Made by a program: the position numbers and the translations under genes | The notes under the pieces: model-generated | The model's database searches: none | Seen by the model: only the letters and a program-made list of their open reading frames with translations | What the model was told of the DNA's origin: nothing | NCBI RefSeq assembly: GCF_008711465.1 | Contig: NZ_VXKQ01000009.1 | Location: 208,674 to 272,673 of the forward strand | Source: Francisella sp. SYW-9 | GTDB taxonomy: Bacteria; Pseudomonadota; Gammaproteobacteria; Francisellales; Francisellaceae | Reading direction: 5' to 3' | Length of the DNA stretch: 64,000 nucleotides | In this document: one piece after another, positions 8,628 through 17,876 of the stretch | How the letters are laid out: the number at the start of each line of letters is the position of its first letter | Numbering within the stretch: the stretch's first letter is position 1

Positions 8628-9644
8628 TTATCTACGCAGAGGATTTAACTGCGTTTTCATTCGCTCAAGCAAATCATAACCCATTTGTTTAAATAAATCG
8701 AGAAAGTCAATAAATACCCAGTTCTCAACTAATAGAGACTCTTCTCTTCGCCAGAAGTCCATAACTCGCATAGTGATTTTCTTACCTGTTGGAGCCAAAC
8801 CTAACCATCCCTCTCCAGTATGTGTTGCATTGATACTTGGCCAACCTGTTGAAGCAATATAATTACCTTCTGCAAATCTAGCTTTGTGATCACCTCCTAC
8901 TCTATCAGGAAATGCTCTAATAAACGGTTCTTGATGTTGCTTTTGGAACCCATCAATTCCTCTTGTAGAACCAATTCCACATGGACCATACCACATTACC
9001 TTAGGATGCCAATAACGTTCAGCTCCTCTACTAGCGAACTCATCTTTAGATCTATCTCTTAGCCCTATAAATATCATATCTTCAACTAATTTCAATGATG
9101 CTTTAGATGCTTCATCAGACTGTTGATTAAGTAGTATTCCATCTTGTGTCTGTGGTAATGGAAAAGGAAGTTCCGTACCTAAGCTCGAAGGTAATAAAGT
9201 TATACCTGCTTGACGTATAATATCAACGATATCATATAATACGTAAGTATTAACAATCTTATTATTTTCTATTTGATAGAACTCTCCATAACGAATATAC
9301 GTTATTTTGTTATTTGCAGGTATTCCAAGCCAATCGTGTTCAAATTCAGCACAATAATTACCTGTTACTGTAACCCATTGCTTATTATCAAAGTCTCCTG
9401 AAAAAAACACACTCTCAACCCTAGTTCTACTAGGAAAAGCATGTAGGAAATCTTTCCAAAAAGTATCAATATATTTATCGATACCTTTTATTATATTAAA
9501 TGGATAACTTATATTAAAATTAGCATCTGTAGAATGGTACTTACTAAAAATATTTTTAATATTATCTGGAGTTGCGTTATTTAACTCCTGCAAGAAACTC
9601 CAAACTAACTGTTTATTTTCTTGATGATTATTACTTGTTGTCAT
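8628..9644 (-). CDS. Second double SnoaL/NTF2-like protein
   Basis: A 338-residue protein with two NTF2-fold halves (about 10-150 and 185-330). The C half ends MRVMDFWRREESLLVENWVFIDFLDLFKQMGYDLLER pattern (split here: MRVMDFWRR then ENWVFIDFLDLF), typical of SnoaL-like proteins annotated as ester cyclase or nuclear transport factor 2 family. It is the last gene of the minus-strand operon that begins with the MFS carrier at 14857, with 15 bases separating it from the bicupin gene. It is diverged from the other SnoaL protein but has the same two-domain plan, so both probably handle the same or consecutive intermediates. Confidence 0.65.
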   Translation of the reverse strand: MTTSNNHQENKQLVWSFLQELNNATPDNIKNIFSKYHSTDANFNISYPFNIIKGIDKYIDTFWKDFLHAFPSRTRVESVFFSGDFDNKQWVTVTGNYCAEFEHDWLGIPANNKITYIRYGEFYQIENNKIVNTYVLYDIVDIIRQAGITLLPSSLGTELPFPLPQTQDGILLNQQSDEASKASLKLVEDMIFIGLRDRSKDEFASRGAERYWHPKVMWYGPCGIGSTRGIDGFQKQHQEPFIRAFPDRVGGDHKARFAEGNYIASTGWPSINATHTGEGWLGLAPTGKKITMRVMDFWRREESLLVENWVFIDFLDLFKQMGYDLLERMKTQLNPLRR

Positions 9645-9659
9645 TCTCTATTTCCTTAC

Positions 9660-10694
9660 TTATTTAAATTCAGCAGCTTTTGGATTATCTCCACGACGAG
9701 CGACAATAACATCTACTTTTTCATTAGCAATATTAGAATACTCTCGCATCAATTCTATAGGGCATGTAAATAAATCTCCTTCATGCAAATCAAACTCTCC
9801 CTCAGAAGTTTTGACATGGAGACTTCCTTTATGGACAAAAAGAACCTCTTCTTCAAAACGCTTATGCTCAGGAACTATAGCGCCTGACTCTAGTCTTAAA
9901 CGTCTTAAAACAAAATTATGTGACCAATCAATCTTACCTTTATTTAATGATTCATTAGCATTTTGAAGACCTATAACAGGTATTTCCGAAACTCCCTCAA
10001 TACTATTTAAGCCACCAGTTTCACAGATTTGATCAGTTAATTCAGATTCTAATAAAACTCCTTTTGCTATATCGGCATGACTAAATGGCTTATACTTAGC
10101 TACATCTTCGTCTGTTGTTGCTCTCATAAGTTTTGCACCTTCAGGAATTTTCTCACCTGAAGAAGTATCTATTAACCTACCACCTTCTAGTAAAACTAAA
10201 CCATGATCCTTAGCATTTTCAAATACATAAGGGGGCCATGTTACTTTACCTGCTGTACCATCTATTTTTTGACCCAAAATACAAAACAAGAAATTATCTC
10301 CATCTCCTACATTTTCAAAACCTCTAAAAACAGCCGTTGGTAAAGATATAGTATCTCCCGCATTTAATACTACATAGCCATCACTTCCATCATGTCCCCA
10401 GCTAAATTTCCAAGAGCCTTTATGTACTACAAAAATTTCTTCTGTATCATGGGTGTGATGTGAATTCTTACAACCTTTAGGTTGCCTTGCAGCTCCTACA
10501 TCAAAACCATGAGGAATTTTAATATGAGTGACTTGACCTGGATTTTCAGAGACCCCTCCACCTATTAAACAAAAATTTTCCTTTTGATCACTACCTGGGG
10601 TTTTAGCATCAATAAACGCCGTTTTACATGGTTCTAACTCAGCATTTCTTAAAATTCTACTTCTCAAAGTAGAAGAAACATTTTCTAAAGTCAT
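9660..10694 (-). CDS. Bicupin protein, putative metal-dependent enzyme
   Basis: Two cupin domains are visible. The N-terminal one has a full metal site, SHHTHDTEEIFVVHKGSW, matching the HxHx(4)E pattern; the C-terminal one has VPEHKRFEEEVLFVHKGSL, keeping H and E but missing the second His. Bicupins include dioxygenases, isomerases and decarboxylases. I start at the ATG at 10694, which has GGAG seven bases upstream and gives 344 residues; the frame extends 24 codons further without support. It is the fifth gene of the catabolic operon. Confidence 0.65.
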   Translation of the reverse strand: MTLENVSSTLRSRILRNAELEPCKTAFIDAKTPGSDQKENFCLIGGGVSENPGQVTHIKIPHGFDVGAARQPKGCKNSHHTHDTEEIFVVHKGSWKFSWGHDGSDGYVVLNAGDTISLPTAVFRGFENVGDGDNFLFCILGQKIDGTAGKVTWPPYVFENAKDHGLVLLEGGRLIDTSSGEKIPEGAKLMRATTDEDVAKYKPFSHADIAKGVLLESELTDQICETGGLNSIEGVSEIPVIGLQNANESLNKGKIDWSHNFVLRRLRLESGAIVPEHKRFEEEVLFVHKGSLHVKTSEGEFDLHEGDLFTCPIELMREYSNIANEKVDVIVARRGDNPKAAEFK

Positions 10695-10714
10695 AATTTT
10701 CTCCATTTTTAATT

Positions 10715-11497
10715 TTATATTCTGTTTCTTAAGCTGTCCCTTGCACCCTCTACCATAGCAGCACATGCTTGTTTAAGTAGCGAATGCTCCGATGATAAAA
10801 GAAAGAGTGTAACTCCCTTATTAAACCAATAATTTAAATCTTGTGTATTAGGTAAAAAAATACCTAATCTTTTATCTGCTTTTTTTGCAACTTCACAAAT
10901 ATGTTCTATTGCTTTTTGAACCTGACCATCTTTAGGAGAATTTGCACCTAGGGATATTGTCAAATCCATTATGCCTATAAATAAGCAATCAAGCCCATCT
11001 ACTTGGGCTATCTCTTCTATATTATCTAATGCTTGCTTATCTTCTATTTGTGCTATTACAGTTGTTATTTCTCTATTATTCTCTAAATTTTGAAGTATGT
11101 TTAAACCTCCATATTCTGCATTTCTAGAAGATCCTGCATACCCTCGACCTCCAGTACAGTATTTAGTAGCTTTTATAACTTTCCTAGCTATCTCTGCTGA
11201 GTCGACATGAGGAATAATTACTCCTGTTGCACCACAATCCAAAGCGTTTAATATATGATGATCTTGCTTGCTTGGTACTCTTACAAAACAAGGCTTATTT
11301 CTACTCCTAAATGCAAAAATAGCCATATCTAAATCTTTTCTATCAAATGGTGAATGCTCAGCATCTAAACAAAAAGCTTCTAACGATGTCTGTGAAAGTA
11401 CTTCATTAATCATTAAACTAGGAGTTTTTACAAATGTTCCTAATATTACCTCTCCGGAATTAAGAGCCTTTTTAAAATTGGTATGAGTTATATTCAT
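10715..11497 (-). CDS. HpcH/HpaI aldolase/citrate lyase family protein
   Basis: Class II pyruvate-type aldolase fold. Motifs seen: LGTFVKTPS at the N terminus, LDAEHSPFDRKDL (the family D-x-EH active-site loop), CFVRVPS with the substrate-binding arginine, DCGATGVIIPHVDS and QIEDKQALDNIEEI with the metal-binding Glu. Such enzymes cleave 2-keto-3-deoxy or 4-hydroxy-2-oxo acids to pyruvate plus an aldehyde. The ATG at 11497 (260 residues) is preferred over an upstream TTG. The gene sits between the hydrolase and the bicupin in one operon, so it likely performs the carbon-carbon cleavage step of the pathway. Confidence 0.75.
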   Translation of the reverse strand: MNITHTNFKKALNSGEVILGTFVKTPSLMINEVLSQTSLEAFCLDAEHSPFDRKDLDMAIFAFRSRNKPCFVRVPSKQDHHILNALDCGATGVIIPHVDSAEIARKVIKATKYCTGGRGYAGSSRNAEYGGLNILQNLENNREITTVIAQIEDKQALDNIEEIAQVDGLDCLFIGIMDLTISLGANSPKDGQVQKAIEHICEVAKKADKRLGIFLPNTQDLNYWFNKGVTLFLLSSEHSLLKQACAAMVEGARDSLRNRI

Positions 11498-11517
11498 TTT
11501 TTTATACTTCTTAATAA

Positions 11518-12273
11518 TCAATTTTCTCTTTGCTTATACCATTTGTGTATAGCTTGGTTAACTTCTAATGGTGATTCTAGAGTACTCAAGTGTCCGCACT
11601 CTTTTAATATGACAAGTTCAGAATCTTTAATTTGTTCATTCATAAACTTATGTTTTTCAACAGGAACTAACATATCTTCCTCGCCACAAATAATAAGTGT
11701 CGGGCAGTGTATTTCAGCTAACGTCCTTAAACTACCAGACCTTGTCATTAAAGCATTCCACTGATTCATGAAAGCTTTTAAAGTACCCTGTCTTGCCATA
11801 TCTATAACATCTAAATATAATTGCTTATTTCCTATATTTTTCTTTGCCACATACTTAGGATATAAATCATCTATTAGTCTTAGATAGTTAAAATCCTTAT
11901 CATGTTGGGCCTGAGCTAGTTGATTTTGACGATTCTGTCGATTTACATCGGTTTCTCCAGCATAGTTAGTATCTAGCAACACTAGATTTTTTACTAAATT
12001 GCTGTTTTGTCTAATTACTTCAAAAGCAACAATTCCTCCCATTGATAGTCCTACTAAGTCAAAGCATCCATCAGTAAGTTTAAGTACTCCTTCAGCCATT
12101 TCTTTGATAGTTTTACAACTATTAAAATTAGCGACATAAATATCTCTATCTTTATTAAAATACTTAACTTGATGCCTAAATAGTCTTTGATCACAAAGAG
12201 TCCCAGGTAAGAAAATTATAGGACGATTATCATTTTTATTGTTTGCAGACAAAAAATAATGCCCTCCGTTCAT
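11518..12273 (-). CDS. Alpha/beta hydrolase
   Basis: A serine hydrolase of the alpha/beta fold. Visible elements are the oxyanion-hole region IIFLPGTLCDQRLF, nucleophile elbow GLSMGG with the catalytic serine, the acid in CGEEDMLVP and the terminal histidine in KECGHLSTLESP. The start is taken at the ATG at 12273, which begins one base after the stop of the HisD-like gene, indicating translational coupling; the reading frame is open 36 codons upstream inside that gene but that region is overlap. 251 residues. It could hydrolyse an ester or lactone intermediate of the pathway. Confidence 0.75.
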   Translation of the reverse strand: MNGGHYFLSANNKNDNRPIIFLPGTLCDQRLFRHQVKYFNKDRDIYVANFNSCKTIKEMAEGVLKLTDGCFDLVGLSMGGIVAFEVIRQNSNLVKNLVLLDTNYAGETDVNRQNRQNQLAQAQHDKDFNYLRLIDDLYPKYVAKKNIGNKQLYLDVIDMARQGTLKAFMNQWNALMTRSGSLRTLAEIHCPTLIICGEEDMLVPVEKHKFMNEQIKDSELVILKECGHLSTLESPLEVNQAIHKWYKQREN

Positions 12274-12274
12274 A

Positions 12275-13567
12275 TTATTTGCCACTAGCCTCCATCGAGT
12301 AACGTTTAACTCTAATATCTGCCTGAGCTTTATGCCCCATAAACCCTTCCATATTACATAATCTTGAGCAATACTCTCCAATCATATGAGACGCTTGTTT
12401 TGTGACTTTCTGATAAGTACAAGTCTTAAGGAATTTACCAACCCATAACCCTCCTGTATATCTAGCAGCTTTTTGTGTTGGTAAAGTATGATTTGTCCCA
12501 ATTACCTTATCTCCATAAGATACGTTTGTTTCCTCTCCTAAAAATAATGCGCCATAATTATTTAGATTTTCTAGGAAATAATTAGGGTCTTTTGTCATAA
12601 TTTGAACATGTTCAGAAGCAATATCATCAGCGACTTCAATCATCTCCTCTAAAGAGTCACATACTATTACTTGACCATAATTATCCCAAGCTGGACCTGC
12701 TATAGGAGCTGTCTCAAGAGTTTCTAACTGTAGCTTAATCTGCTCGATAGTATCATGCGCTAACTTTTCTGAATTTGTCAATAAAATAGCTGGTGAGTTC
12801 AAGCCATGCTCTGCTTGACCTAATAAGTCTGTAGCACAAAGTTCTCCATCAACAGAATCATCAGCAATAACTAAAGTCTCTGTTGGTCCTGCAAATAAAT
12901 CTATTCCAACCTCACCAAATAATTGTCTTTTTGCCTCAGCAACAAATGCATTACCTGGTCCAACTAAAATATCAACTTGCTTAATTGTCTCTGTACCAAT
13001 ACCCATTGCACCAATTGCCTGAATCCCACCTAAACAATAAATTTCATCTACTCCTGCAAGATCCATTGCTACAACAACTGAAGGCTGCATACGTCCTTGG
13101 AAAGGAGGAGTACATGCAATCACTCTTTTAACACCCGCTACTTTTGCTGTAATAATGCTCATATGCGCTGAGGCTATTAAAGGATATTTCCCACCAGGAA
13201 TATAGCATCCAGCACTTTTTACTGGTACGTTCTTATGTCCTAAGGTAATGCCTGGTAAAGTTTCAACCTCAACATCTTTGATAGATGCTCTTTGAATCTC
13301 TGCAAAATTCCTTACTTGCTTTTGAGCAAATTTAATATCATCAATTTCTTGTTGTGTTAACTGTTTATAGCATTCATCAATCTCTTCTCTAGATAAGCGA
13401 AAGTTTTTACCCCCATCCCATTTATCAAATTGAATTGCATATTTCTCAACAGCTGCATCACCATTTTCTCTAATATCATTTAAAGCAGACTCAACTATTT
13501 GCTTTACTTTTGCATTATCTAACTGCTTTTGCTCTGTTGTAATTCCATCTTTAATTTTTCGTATCAT
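12275..13567 (-). CDS. Histidinol dehydrogenase-family enzyme (probably not histidine biosynthesis)
   Basis: A 430-residue HisD-family NAD-dependent alcohol/aldehyde dehydrogenase. The residues used by HisD are kept: zinc ligands Q251, H254, D353 and H412 and catalytic E319/H320 (ASEHVQI). No other his gene is nearby; instead it is followed by a hydrolase, an aldolase, a cupin and SnoaL proteins, and preceded by a carrier. HisD paralogues in such settings act on other substrates, for example the 2,3-dihydroxypropane-sulfonate dehydrogenase HpsN. I infer a four-electron oxidation of a primary alcohol to an acid, with substrate unknown. Second gene of the operon. Confidence 0.8.
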   Translation of the reverse strand: MIRKIKDGITTEQKQLDNAKVKQIVESALNDIRENGDAAVEKYAIQFDKWDGGKNFRLSREEIDECYKQLTQQEIDDIKFAQKQVRNFAEIQRASIKDVEVETLPGITLGHKNVPVKSAGCYIPGGKYPLIASAHMSIITAKVAGVKRVIACTPPFQGRMQPSVVVAMDLAGVDEIYCLGGIQAIGAMGIGTETIKQVDILVGPGNAFVAEAKRQLFGEVGIDLFAGPTETLVIADDSVDGELCATDLLGQAEHGLNSPAILLTNSEKLAHDTIEQIKLQLETLETAPIAGPAWDNYGQVIVCDSLEEMIEVADDIASEHVQIMTKDPNYFLENLNNYGALFLGEETNVSYGDKVIGTNHTLPTQKAARYTGGLWVGKFLKTCTYQKVTKQASHMIGEYCSRLCNMEGFMGHKAQADIRVKRYSMEASGK

Positions 13568-13621
13568 TATTTTTATCTCCTATTTTATTTGTTTAAAGTA
13601 GCAATAGATAAAGACTATTAC

Positions 13622-14857
13622 TTAATTTTTACTAACTGTAGCATCCTGATGCTTTATAAAGGTCTCAGGCAAAACTGACCAAATTAATGCTCCAAGAATC
13701 AATATTGTTATTGACCCGACTTCCATGCTAAATCTTAAGCTAGTATCTTTAGTTAATGTCATTAATGCAAAAGGGGCAAAAAAGGAAAATATTCTACCCC
13801 CATGGTATAATGATGCGCCAACCAACCTATGTTCCTCAGGGAAAATTTCTGCGAAATAAACTCCCCAGCAGTAAGTACAAGAGATCATAAACCCATAAAT
13901 AACTACACATAAAAATAATAATGCGAAGTTATGCCCACTTAAAAAGAAGAAGAAGATTGCTATAGCCGCTATCACAAATCCTAACAACGCAACTTTCCTT
14001 CCTAAAAAATCTGATATAAATCCCCAGCTTATCCCTCCAATTAAAGCACCTATTCCTTGAGCAACTATAATATATCCCATCTTATGATCAGATAAGTGAA
14101 GTACTGTATGTGTATAAGTTGTTAAATAAGCTGCAAAAAACTGGTAGGCAAATAAATTACAGCCAGATAGAATCAAACATAATAAAGCAAACACTAATAA
14201 ACGTTTATCTTTAAACAGCCCTTTATAACTACTTTTATTAGATTTTTTTGTCTCACCTTGATTCGAAAAGGTAGTAAGCTTTCTATCATCAGGAATAACA
14301 AAATACATAACTATAGCTATTACTATTGGAGGTATTGCCCCAAAATCAACCAAATATTGCCAATCATGCTGATTTACTAAACTACCTAAAAAGCCAAGTA
14401 GTATTAAAGATAATGAAAAACAACACTCATAAAATGCTCCTAACCTACCTCTATATGTAATCTCCATAAAAAACACAAGTATCCCAACAGCTGCAACAAA
14501 ATATCCTCCTAGTGCTATACCTATAATAAAACGCATAATTAACCAAGGTATAAAACTAGAAAACTGTATATTTATGAGAGACCCTATACCATTTATTGCT
14601 GTAATTAGTATGATCGAATTTTTAAGACCTATTCTCTTACCCATCCAAGCCATTAAAAATGAGCCTATAACAGCCCCTACACTTTCTGAAGTATAAAGAT
14701 ATGCCGTCTGACTTAAGGTCATACTTTGTAGTAAATAGGGACGAATATAATCTATAACAACAAAATTATATGTATAAAACACATACCCTAGCAAGGCTAT
14801 AATATACACTCCTAGTCGTAGTTTAATCGAAATATCCTCTACTCTCACAATAAACAC
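13622..14857 (-). CDS. MFS transporter of catabolic cluster (AAHS/ShiA-like)
   Basis: A 411-residue, 12-helix carrier. The loop signature after helix 2, MAWMGKRIGLKNSIILIT, and its mirror WGFISDFLGRKVALLGF are the G-x-x-x-D/G-R-x-G-R-x-x motifs of MFS. Overall style is that of organic-acid:H+ symporters. It is the first gene of the minus-strand operon that continues through hisD-like, hydrolase, aldolase, bicupin and SnoaL genes, so it probably imports the pathway substrate. Upstream lies a repeated GACCTAG motif that may be its operator. Confidence 0.75.
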   Translation of the reverse strand: MFIVRVEDISIKLRLGVYIIALLGYVFYTYNFVVIDYIRPYLLQSMTLSQTAYLYTSESVGAVIGSFLMAWMGKRIGLKNSIILITAINGIGSLINIQFSSFIPWLIMRFIIGIALGGYFVAAVGILVFFMEITYRGRLGAFYECCFSLSLILLGFLGSLVNQHDWQYLVDFGAIPPIVIAIVMYFVIPDDRKLTTFSNQGETKKSNKSSYKGLFKDKRLLVFALLCLILSGCNLFAYQFFAAYLTTYTHTVLHLSDHKMGYIIVAQGIGALIGGISWGFISDFLGRKVALLGFVIAAIAIFFFFLSGHNFALLFLCVVIYGFMISCTYCWGVYFAEIFPEEHRLVGASLYHGGRIFSFFAPFALMTLTKDTSLRFSMEVGSITILILGALIWSVLPETFIKHQDATVSKN

Positions 14858-14871
14858 TCCTCAGTATTAAT

Positions 14872-14901
14872 CTAGGTCGACTTCTAAAACAAACCTAGGT
14901 C
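14872..14901 (-). promoter_or_regulatory. Repeated GACCTAG motif upstream of catabolic operon
   Basis: CTAGGTC occurs at 14872-14878 and again at 14895-14901, a 23-base period, just upstream of the first gene of the operon (start at 14857). The second copy lies in the palindrome ACCTAGGT. Position and spacing fit an operator for an unknown regulator; no regulator gene is in the cluster. Confidence 0.35.
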
Positions 14902-15059
14902 TAATTAAAAATTTAATGCTATCTATCTGTTAAAAAACAATTTGGTATACGTTAAGAAATAGAACTTCTTTTTTTAAGTTGTTATTAACAACCTAGCAAA
15001 AACATTGGGGGATTTGAATGGCTTTATACAGTAAAAAAATATTTTTCCATAAGTGACTT

Positions 15060-15510
15060 TTTTAGATAATCCAGTATAAAAATAATACAGATCTTTAATA
15101 GTTTTTTTCTTTAATTTTCTGATTGGATAATAGCTTTTCTTCTTTTATATTTTGAAAATTTTGAGTCTTTCTTATATATAACTCCAATCTTATTAAGATT
15201 ATTACCAATGCAGGATTTTTTTACCCCCAATCTTGCTGCTCTTTCATAATGAAAAGCATATGGATATAGCATTACATCTTCTTTTAATAGCTCTAGATCT
15301 AATTTAGTGTTTGGCTTATTACGCTTACCTTGAGGCAATATGCCTTTCTTCCATTTTATTATTGTTGATAATCCAATATTAAACCTAGAAGCCAACTCCC
15401 TATAACTATGTCCTTCATTTAATAACTTAAATACTTTCCTTATAAGATGATGTGAATATGCCATATTTGAAAGATAACTTGTATTACTTTAGTACTGGAA
15501 TATACCTATT
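15060..15510 (-). mobile_element. IS630-type element remnant with candidate terminal repeats
   Basis: An IS630-like N-terminal transposase fragment (15111-15464) is bracketed by imperfect inverted sequences: AGATAATCCAGTA at 15064-15076 and the reverse complement of TACTGGAATATACCT at 15493-15507. The whole is about 450 bases, less than half of a working IS630 element, so the DDE catalytic part has been lost. It lies between the catabolic operon and the peptide/AraC region. Confidence 0.45.
15111..15464 (-). pseudogene. IS630-family transposase, N-terminal helix-turn-helix fragment
   Basis: A 117-residue ORF starting MAYSHHLIRKVFKLL, with the HTH segment SYRELASRFNIGLSTIIKW and a second small HTH around ERAARLGVKKSCIGNNLNKIG ending in VIYKKD. 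This is the usual N-terminal DNA-binding part of IS630/Tc1-type transposases (annotated in many genomes as IS630 transposase-related protein). No DDE catalytic domain follows in any frame downstream. It might be a frozen remnant or the first half of a formerly frameshifted two-ORF transposase. Confidence 0.7.
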
Positions 15511-15641
15511 TTTAAACTATATTAAAATAATGTTTCAGCGCATAAATGAATACTAAAGATCTAAAAATATTTAAACAATATATTAATAGAAAGCCCTAAA
15601 TACTGACCTTTTTATAGATCGCAGAATGTCTGAACTTAGAA

Positions 15642-15668
15642 TTGTCTATAATAAGCTATAATTAGTCC
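15642..15668 (+). promoter_or_regulatory. AraC-type direct-repeat operator, copy 1
   Basis: TTGTCT at 15642 and TAGTCC at 15663 are separated by exactly 21 bases, with ATAAT before the second half. This matches the pattern of four other sites in the window. The following start codon (15738) is 70 bases after the site. It is the most diverged copy. Confidence 0.55.
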
Positions 15669-15737
15669 TTTTTCTGTCTATTCCAAAATAAATATTTTTT
15701 GTAGTATTTAAAGCATAGATATAAGATGGAGATTAAA

Positions 15738-15908
15738 ATGAAAAAAATATTAATAGTTTCAATAATGTTAGTTTTACCTTTTACTTATGCAACAGCTGAT
15801 CAATATATGAGAAGTATGACTTTTACAACTAAACAAAATACTAACAATAAATATTTTCAAATAAGACAACTTGAAGATAGAGCTTCCTCAATTAATCTAG
15901 ATCATTAG
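15738..15908 (+). CDS. Small secreted peptide (56 aa)
   Basis: Reading from the ATG at 15738, which has TGGAG six bases upstream, gives 56 residues. The first 20 form a clear Sec signal peptide (MKKILIVSIMLVLPFTYATA) followed by a polar mature part of about 36 residues (DQYMRSMTFTT...). I do not recognise the mature sequence. An AraC-type operator lies 70 bases upstream, as for the two paralogous peptides at 22439 and 26271, although this one is not detectably homologous to them beyond the signal peptide. The decarboxylase gene at 16124 follows after a 215-base gap in which I see only an ATTCAATC...GATTGAAT inverted repeat. Confidence 0.55.
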   Translation: MKKILIVSIMLVLPFTYATADQYMRSMTFTTKQNTNNKYFQIRQLEDRASSINLDH

Positions 15909-16123
15909 CATTAATATTAACCCAGGAAATAAAGAAGGTAGCAAATCTCATAAAGTATTCAATCTGTAATTATTTACAATATTACTGCTATAATGCTGAT
16001 TGAATCATTATATTAATTTATTTATTATCTAATAAGTAATTAGAATTTATATAAAACACCATATCCGATTTATACTAATACTCATTCCGTTAATTTAGTT
16101 ATCATTGCCAACGGAGGTGCATC

Positions 16124-17749
16124 ATGAAACTAGGAGATCTTTTAGTTAAAATTACTAAGAAGTTAAATATTGATACTGTTTTTGGAGTGCCTGGTGACTA
16201 TGTCATGAATGGTCTTGACTATTATGAGAAAGATCAGGATATAACTCTTTGCACTACTTGTAATGAGTTAAATGCTGGATATGCTGCTGATGCTTATGCA
16301 AGATCAAAAAGCTATGGAATGACTATAGTTACTTCAGGACCTGGCGAACTTAGTCTAGTAAATGCAATTGCTGGAAGCTATGCAGAGAATATACCAGTTT
16401 TATTAATTGCAGGCTGCCCAAAAGATACTTTAATTGAAGCTCAGTTACCTGTACATCATAGTCTGGGTGATTATACATCTCCAAGATTTAATAGAGTTTT
16501 TGAAACAGTCACATGTGCGTCATCTTCGATTACCAAGCATAACTATATCCAAGAAATAATTCGAGTCATTAGCACTATGATTAAGCAAAAAAAGCCTGCT
16601 TATCTTAATATCCCTGTTAATCTTTTTGATATGGATGTTTCTGAACATATTGAAGATATTCATATACTTGGTAGTTTTGAGCAAGACTTTATTAATCTCT
16701 CTATCAAGAAAATTTCTTCTTCTAATAAACCCTTATTAATTTTAGGTAATGATATTAAAGGAAAAGAAGAGATCATAAAAAGCTTTATAGAAAGAAATAA
16801 CATACCTTTTGTTTCAACCCTTGCAAGCAAAGGAGTTATTGGAGAGGATCATCCTCTTTTTAGTGGTATATTTGCAGGAGATTTTTCAGATCCTATTACC
16901 TGTAAAACTGTTAAAAATGCTGATTGTATAATTTCTATTGGTGTTTTAAATAGCGATATGATCCTAGGTGGTTTCTCTATTAGCAAGTATATAAATGAAA
17001 AAGAAATGATTATATTTAACAGAACCAACTATCAAATCGAAAAAAGATTCTTCTCCACTAATATCAATTATGATAAATGTTTAGAGCAACTTTTTTTAGA
17101 CTTAAATGGCTTAGATTTTGAATTCTCAACTTTTAAAAATGAGTATTCTTTCGAATCTAATGAAAATGTTGAGTTTAATGGTAAGCTCACACAAAATAAG
17201 TTTTGGCCTTTTATCTCTTGTAAACACATCATCAAAGAAAATGATATTGTTATAGGTGAAATAGGATGCTCCGCATTCGGACTAATGACTGAAAAATTGC
17301 CTAAAAATGTTTCCTTTGTATCGCAACCTAAATGGTCATCTATTGGCTACACGCTACCTGCCTCTCTTGGAGCATCAATGGCAAATAAAAACTCAAGAGT
17401 TATGCTTTTTATTGGAGATGGATCTTTTAATTTAACAGCTCAAGAGCTCTCAACCATATCAGAATACAATCTTAACATTAATATCTTTGTAATAAATAAT
17501 GATGGCTATACTGTTGAAAGAGGTATACATGGACCTAATGCAAAATATAATGATATTGTCAAATGGAATTATACTAAATTTGCTGAGTCTGTAGGTATTA
17601 AACATACTTTAAGATGTGAAAACTTTTCGGAATTATCTAACATTGATGATTTTCTATGCAAAAATGGGCCTAAACTAGTAGAGCTTTCTTTTGATAAGTT
17701 TGATGAGCCTAAACTTCTAAAAATGATTACTACTTCTTTAGAGTCTTAA
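16124..17749 (+). CDS. Thiamine-diphosphate 2-oxo acid decarboxylase (PDC/IpdC type)
   Basis: Non-oxidative decarboxylation of pyruvate, indolepyruvate or phenylpyruvate to the aldehyde. The 541-residue length fits. Key residues are in place: the ThDP-activating E48 (CNELNAGYAAD), the twin histidines H111-H112 (PVHHSLGDY) diagnostic of the PDC/IpdC branch, and the ThDP/Mg motif GDGSFNLTAQEL ending in INNDGYTVERGIHG with the active-site Glu. A strong GGAGG precedes the ATG. The gene may be read through from the small secreted peptide upstream and so belong to the AraC-site regulon. Which oxo acid is used cannot be told. Confidence 0.85.
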   Translation: MKLGDLLVKITKKLNIDTVFGVPGDYVMNGLDYYEKDQDITLCTTCNELNAGYAADAYARSKSYGMTIVTSGPGELSLVNAIAGSYAENIPVLLIAGCPKDTLIEAQLPVHHSLGDYTSPRFNRVFETVTCASSSITKHNYIQEIIRVISTMIKQKKPAYLNIPVNLFDMDVSEHIEDIHILGSFEQDFINLSIKKISSSNKPLLILGNDIKGKEEIIKSFIERNNIPFVSTLASKGVIGEDHPLFSGIFAGDFSDPITCKTVKNADCIISIGVLNSDMILGGFSISKYINEKEMIIFNRTNYQIEKRFFSTNINYDKCLEQLFLDLNGLDFEFSTFKNEYSFESNENVEFNGKLTQNKFWPFISCKHIIKENDIVIGEIGCSAFGLMTEKLPKNVSFVSQPKWSSIGYTLPASLGASMANKNSRVMLFIGDGSFNLTAQELSTISEYNLNINIFVINNDGYTVERGIHGPNAKYNDIVKWNYTKFAESVGIKHTLRCENFSELSNIDDFLCKNGPKLVELSFDKFDEPKLLKMITTSLES

Positions 17750-17876
17750 AAAAACAAGGATTCTCCGAGCTTGTACTCTCAGAGATTAATCTCCTACTCT
17801 AGAAGAAACACTTTTTGATACTCTGATATAATAATTCTTTTATCTTTATCATAGTCTATAATTTTCATTTATGAAC

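Noticed and set aside
11268..11764. Plus-strand ORFs of 72 and 93 codons over the aldolase and hydrolase genes
   Set aside because: Both overlap strongly supported minus-strand enzymes and have no motif of their own.
12275..13567. Histidine biosynthesis hisD
   Set aside because: The enzyme family is right, but no other his gene is near and the operon is catabolic, so I do not assign the hisD symbol.
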